Assembly: GCA_039707655.1 (NCBI GenBank)
Contig: CM077668.1
Coordinates: 397,323,630-397,387,629, forward strand
Origin: Elymus sibiricus
Taxonomy: Eukaryota; Streptophyta; Magnoliopsida; Poales; Poaceae
Direction of reading: 5' to 3'
Length of the DNA: 64,000 bases
Part shown: positions 58,746 to 64,000 of the stretch, piece by piece
Numbering within the stretch: position 1 is the first letter of the stretch
How the letters are laid out: each line of letters opens with the position of its first letter
Program-made: the position numbers and the translations under genes
Notes under the pieces: model-generated
Seen by the model: the letters and a program-made list of their open reading frames with translations, nothing else
Databases searched by the model: none
Told to the model about the DNA's origin: nothing

Positions 58746-58754
58746 TATAAATAG
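58746..58754 (+). promoter_or_regulatory. TATA box in the second copia LTR
   Basis: TATAAATAG is followed by AGGTGGAGAGGCACTCTCC, in the same arrangement as the TATA box at 4593 of the first copia LTR. Confidence 0.6.
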
Positions 58755-58953
58755 AGGTGGAGAGGCACTCTCCACACTCACTCTTTCTCACATACAAATG
58801 CCATGCATGATCTGGCCTTCTCTCTCCCTCCCCGCGAAATAGTTTCGTAGAGCCGAAGGGCTGTCTGGGTTCCGGTGGGAACTAGTTCTGGACGGCGAAG
58901 CCCTGCCGAATAGCTGACACCGTATGTGTGCAACCCCATAGAGAGGTCGTAGG

Positions 58954-61900
58954 TGTAACACCCCTATGTAATGAGCTACAGTGATCCTCATGATTATGCT
59001 AAATCACTTTGATTTGCAAGGCTTGATCAATATGGATTCATATCTCATTTCAAATTCCACCACTAAATTCAAATTCAAATTGCAAGTGAAATTTAAAGTT
59101 GCACAAAAGTGGTTGCAAAATAGTTCATCATTTAGCAAATATTCCATAACAAATGGTTGTTAAGAAAAACAACATCACCACAATGCAAAAATGGGCTATA
59201 GCAATTAAAACAATGCTAAAACAGCCTTTTTAAATGCCTTTCCATTTATGAAAAATTCAAACAAATTCAAACCTCTCCCAAATTTTTTGTGGCAGTGCAG
59301 AATATCGCAAAGTATTTATGTGGCCAATTCCCACATTTTACAAAATCCATTTGACAGCACAAAATATTGCAAAACCTTCTCTGTAAAAAGAAAACAGAAA
59401 AAGAAAGGGAAAAAGAAGAAAACTCACTGTGCACTGGGCCTAAGTGCACAGTGCACCAGCCCACCCACCTATCTATCTCCCTCCTTCTCCCGCCTCTCTC
59501 TCCTGTGCATGTCACCGCGCCCGTGGCCACGTGCGCGCTCCAGCGAAACGGCGACACGGCGATGCTACAGACGCCGCGAGGAGATAAGGACGGCGTCCCT
59601 CGGCCTCGTCAATGCCCCCATCCACTTCTCTCCCTCCCCCACGCTCTCTCTCATTCGGACCAGAGCCGCCCGAGCGCATCTGAGACCGCGCCGCCGCAGC
59701 TGCCGTGGCCAGGAGCGTCCCCGAGCCCCATGGAGGTGTCCTGGAGCTCCGCACGCCTCCTCTACTTCGAGTCCTGCAAGCCATTCGAGCCAGGCGACGC
59801 TGCAATGACAGGATCGATGTCTTCTTCCTCTCCAGTCGCCGGCGCCTCTCCGTCAAAACTGCACCGCCGTGTGCTGCTCCCGGCCACCAACGAGCCTTCA
59901 TGAGCTCCCTCGGTGAGCGCTGCACTGATTCCCCCTGTTTTCCCCTTGCCCCGTCATCTCTAGCGCTCGCGGCCGTCGCGCCCGAAGCTCCTCCCCGCCG
60001 GCCATGGCTGCGCCATGGCCACAGTAGCCACAGCTCGCGCCTGAGCCGCGTATCGAGCTCCTGGAGCTCCTAGCTAGCCAACGCGCCCATCCACCGCTCT
60101 TGCCATGCCCTGGGCGCTCGAATCCATCGGCGCCCGAACTCCGGTGCCGCTCCGGTCGACGCCACCGATGCTGTAGGTCACCCCAGCCGCCGCCGTTCGT
60201 TCCTCTAGACGCGCGCGAGCACTAGCTTTCAAACGCGAGTAACCACGCCCGATTTGGTCCACCGTAGCCGAATCCCGCCGCTAGCCCATGCCCTCCGCCG
60301 CGGATATGGCTCGCCGGAGCTCTATCCGGCGCCGGCGCTGATGTGGCGGCCACGTGGCACCTCCTGTGTCACTGCCGCTAGGCCCCACGGGCCCCATTGA
60401 CTGGTCAACTGGCCCAGTTGACCAACTGACTGGGCAGTTGACCCAGGTTAATGGGAGCCCACTGGTCAGCCTCTGGTGCACCTGTGGGTGCACTGCACCG
60501 GGTGCACCTAGCACATTAGTCCAGTATTTTTCGAATTAAGAATAATCTTAAAAAAATCAAGAATATTGTTTAAACTTTAGAAAATCATAGAAAAATAACC
60601 GTAGCTCAGATGAAAATAATTTATATATGAAAAATGATCATAAAAATAAGACGAATCCGAATGTGCCATCCACATACCTGTCACATGCCTCTAACACTAC
60701 AAACATGGAACCTTCTCCTCCGGTTCATCTGTCTGACAGATGCCTAAAGCCGGGAAAATATTTCCAGATATTTTCTCGCTCCGTCTGCAACACTTAGCAC
60801 TGCGTTAGCTCACCCCTAGCCCAGCATATTGCCATGTCATGCATTGTGTTGCATTTGTTTGCTGTGTATTTATCTGTTTCTTCCGCCTCTTCTCTCCGGT
60901 AGCCCCCGAGCCTGACGAGACCCCTGAGGACTGCTACACCACCGACGACCCCTCTTTCACCGCAGAGCTTCCAGGCAAGCAAAACCCCTTTGATCATTCA
61001 TATATCGCCTATTCTTTCTCTCCCATGCTTGCATTAGATTTTGCTACTGTAATTGGTTGCTCCTATTCTGATGCATAGCCTGTTTTTGTAACTGTTGTTG
61101 ATACCTTACCTGCTATCCTAAATGCTTAGTATAGGTTGGTTAGTGATCCATCAGTGGCCCTGCACCATTGCCCGTGTTGCCATGCTATGCTTCCGGATGT
61201 TTCGATCAATGCGATCGATGTGCAGAGACCGACACAGCACCGCACACCCCCTTAGTTGTACGACTCTGCAGAGCTACTATCGAGTGCCGAGGGTGATACC
61301 TCCTATCTCACTCTTGATGATATCTCTGTAGCGTAGCTAGTCAGTTGTGGGTTACCGAGGGTGATTCCTCTTTCACCACCTCCGATGATGCCTCTGTCGT
61401 ACAGCCCCTCAAGTGTGAACCCATCGAGGGTGATTCCTCCAAGTTCACCTTGACGGATACATCGATTGGGAATCCATCGAGGGTGATTCCTCGGATTTCC
61501 CCCTTGATGTTATGGACATACGGATACCATGTATTTACCTCAGTCCCTTATTGAAGGCGGGTCGACCCCGAGGGGTACCCGCGAGAGATGTGAAGTCGGG
61601 TTGCCCGTGAGGCTACCCACGAGATAATTACGTGGCACGGGCGGGCAGGCGGACCGCTCCAGGAGAGGGAGGAGAGGGATGGGCCTAGCCCTTGCCGTAA
61701 GTCCACGAGACGGGGCGACGGGATCACTGATCATGAATCACTGCTCGTCTCCGCGCGCTCCCAACACACTAATGGGTTAGGATATGTGATCTGAGTAGGC
61801 CTCTGGCCTTTTTCGCACTAACCACCACGCGGGAATAGTATGGGCACTCGGCGTCGTATGTTTCAGCCGAAGTTCTTCGGACGTCAGCAACTAAGCGGCG

Positions 61901-62969
61901 CGCGCCCGAGTGGACCGCGACAGCCTGCGTGTGTATACAGGGGCTAGGTCTCGTCCCGGTCGCCCACGCAATGCGCAGGAGTGCAAAGGGCGATGGGCCC
62001 AAGACCCCTGAGCTCTTAGGATGTAGACCGACGTGCTGGCCTCTCTGTTGGACCTAGGTAGGGCTATGGCATGTCGATCAGCCGAGGCCGGGCATGACCC
62101 GATAAAAGTGTGTCCGGCCAGAGTTAATCGAGCGTGTTGGGTAAGTTGGTGCACCCCTGCAGGGAAGTATATCTATTCAAATAGCCATGTCCACGGTAAC
62201 GGACGCTCAGAGAGTATCCCAATCTACTACAACTAGAACTCGATACTTGTGGAACTTAATAATATGTTAGCTCTGGGATTACTTTCTCACAGGGAGTCGA
62301 GGAAGGATCTCTGGGCATTACAACTATTACTTATTACTTTATGTTATACTACTAATCTTCACTCTTCTAATGCTGCAAGACGCTGCAAGCGGCTAGTCTT
62401 CGATAGGCTAGGCTTTCCCTCTATTCTGGCATTTCTGCAGTCCAGTCCACAGATACAGCCCTTCCCTTTGATACCGATGCATACTTAGCATAGATCTGAT
62501 GTAAGTCTCGCGAGTACTTTGGATGAGTACTCACGGTTGCTTTGCTACCTTTTTCCCCCTACCCAATTGCTGCAATCAGATGACGGAGCCCCGGAGTCAG
62601 CTGATTCCGCCGATGACTACTACCTCCCCGACGGAGCCTACTACTACGTGGAGACTGACGACCAGGAGTAGTTTAGGAGGCTCCCAAGCAGGAGGCCTGT
62701 GCCTTTTCGATCTAGATGCCGTTGTTTTGCTCAGTCTTCTTAAGGCAAACTTGTTTAGTTATGTCTGTACTCAGATACAGTTGCTTCCACTAACGCTTGT
62801 TCTCGAGATTATGTATTCGAGCCCTCGAGGCCCCTGGCTTATAATATAAAGCTTGTATGACTTTTATTTGTGTCTAGAGTTGTGTTGTGCTATCTTCCCA
62901 TGAGTCCCTGGGCCTGATCATGCGCATTTGCGTGTATGATTAGTGCACGATTGAGGCGGGGGAGTCACA
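58954..62969 (+). repeat. 5' LTR of element E (4016 bp)
   Basis: It runs from TGTAACACCCCTATGTAATG to GGCGGGGGAGTCACA. It keeps the D layout: AT-rich start, GC-rich block, TTGAC/GTCAA cluster (60395-60445), GAGGGTGATTCCTC words and AATATAAAGC near 62841. Confidence 0.88.
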
Positions 62970-62971
62970 AG

Positions 62972-62984
62972 TTGGTATCAGAGC
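62972..62984 (+). other. PBS of element E (initiator tRNA-Met)
   Basis: TTGGTATCAGAGC lies two bases after the LTR end, identical to that of D (34022-34034). Confidence 0.88.
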
Positions 62985-63271
62985 CGACTGCCTGTAGGAA
63001 GCCCCTTTCCAACTCCTTGGCCGAAGTTGAGTCTAGTCTTTGGAAAACTGTTTTACTAACATGGCTGTGTAGCTTATGGGCCCACGTCGCCAATGGATGG
63101 GATTAGGATCTTTTATTTCTCTTCCTTACTCTGGGACTCTGATCTCTCTTCTTTTCGAATTAAAGATTTTACTAACTCTAACATTAGGTTCTCGTGATCA
63201 CATCAATCCGGAGAGCTGGATTATCTGCATCTATTCCTTTGAATGTATGATGTACGATTCACACACTGTCA

Positions 63272-64000
63272 TTTGACATCATTGAACTCCTTGAGCTTAA
63301 GGAGGAAATCGACAAATCACTTCGCAAGGGTTTCATTCGTCCAAGTTCCACTGCTTGGGGAGCACCTTCTCTCTTTGTTAAGAAGAAGGATGGTACGAAC
63401 CGGTTGGTCCAGGATTACCGACCTATCAACCAGGCAACAATTTAGAACAAGTATCCGCTTCCTCAGATCAATGATCTGTATGATCAACTTGCTGGTTCCT
63501 CAGTTTTCTCTAAACTCGACTTGAGGTTGGGTTACCACCAGATCCGAGTCCGCGAAGAGGATATCCCAAAGACCGCTTTCGTTGCTCGCTATGGTTCATA
63601 CGAGTACACCGTCATGTCCTTTGGCTTAACCAATGCTCCAGCAACGTTCTCCCGTCTGATGAATTATATCTTCATGGATTACCTCGACAAGTTCATCGTG
63701 GTTTATCTGGATAATATCCTTGTATATTCCAAGAATAAAGAAGAACATGCTGAACATCTTCGACTTGTACTGTAAAAGCTTCAAGAGCATCAGCTATATG
63801 CCAAATATTCCAAGTGTGAATTCTGGTTATCTGAAGTGACCTCTCTTGGTCATGTGATTTCCAAGGATGGTATTGCTGTCAACCCAGAGCGAGTTCAGGC
63901 TATTCTTGACTGGACTGCCCCAAAGAACGTGAAGCAAGTGAGAAGTTTTCTCGGACTCGCCAGCTATTGCCACCATTTTGTTGAGAACTTTTCAAAGATT
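63272..64000 (+). pseudogene. Ty3/gypsy reverse transcriptase of element E, inactive
   Basis: The frame shows the usual RT blocks in order: [73 protein letters not shown], then [13 protein letters not shown] and the connection to RNase H ([37 protein letters not shown]). Stops are at 63443-63445 and 63773-63775. The catalytic YXDD box reads YLDN, so the second Asp is lost. Similarity to chromovirus (Tekay/Del type) RT is what I would expect from these motifs. The start is a deletion junction, and the right end is the window edge. Confidence 0.9.

Larger units (their letters stand above)
52734..58953 (+). repeat. Copia 5' LTR related to BARE/Angela, split and truncated
   Basis: It starts TGTAGGAGATATGCCCTAG, close to the BARE/Angela group. 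It runs to 53330, is interrupted by a solo LTR, and continues from 57789 (second TSD copy CAGAC) to 58953, where element E begins. TATAAATAG is at 58746-58754. No PPT precedes 52734, so this is a 5' LTR or a solo LTR; its end is not in the window. Confidence 0.75.
58954..64000 (+). mobile_element. Element E: Ty3/gypsy element with 4-kb LTR, runs off the window
   Basis: The LTR (58954-62969) is related to that of D but diverged. The PBS for initiator tRNA-Met is at 62972-62984. The leader matches D to about 63235, after which the sequence jumps to reverse transcriptase with no gag or protease. The 3' part is outside the window. It is inserted near the end of the copia LTR; the expected TSD is GTAGG (58949-58953). 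Confidence 0.85.

Overview
The window is repeat-dense plant nuclear DNA, almost certainly from a Triticeae grass (wheat, Aegilops, barley or rye). I base this on a BARE/Angela/WIS-type copia LTR, several Athila-like Ty3/gypsy elements primed by tRNA-Asp, and chromovirus-like elements with about 4.1 kb LTRs primed by initiator tRNA-Met. I found no intact host gene, tRNA, rRNA or CRISPR. Element edges come from LTR ends, primer binding sites (PBS), polypurine tracts (PPT) and 5-bp target-site duplications (TSD). Family names are from memory and need a TREP search.

Left nest (1-42706). Element A (minus strand, Athila-like) is the oldest layer; its left end lies outside the window. A copia element (1-5028) entered the 3' part of A. 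Element B (minus, 11204-42317) entered A's 5' LTR. B in turn holds element F (minus, 15201-22780, TSD TCTCC) and element G (plus, 22909-39372, TSD GTGAG). G's 3' LTR holds element D (plus, 29880-38892, TSD TCGGT), which has two 4140-bp LTRs and no coding sequence. The nest is four levels deep.

Right part (42707-64000). A low-copy block of about 2 kb contains a hAT-like MITE. Athila-like element C (plus, 44702-52267) follows, with its 3' LTR cut short. Then come a 466-bp unassigned stretch and a copia LTR (52734-58953) split by a 4.46-kb minus-oriented solo LTR (53331-57788, TSD CAGAC). Last is gypsy element E (58954 to the window edge), which has a 4-kb LTR and a decayed reverse transcriptase.

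Main biological point. A, B, F, G and C share one non-autonomous layout: tRNA-Asp PBS, leader, one coding cassette, then about 2.5-2.9 kb of structured non-coding RNA region, PPT and LTR. None encodes reverse transcriptase or integrase here. A, B and F carry an unrecognised acidic ORF of about 450 codons (called ORF-X below) with a zinc-knuckle-like motif. C and G carry gag/protease sequence. F and G have nearly the same LTR, leader and 3' region but different cassettes, so the cassette looks swapped. The shared 3' region contains hairpins with a constant loop and compensating stem changes, which suggests a conserved RNA function such as packaging in trans.
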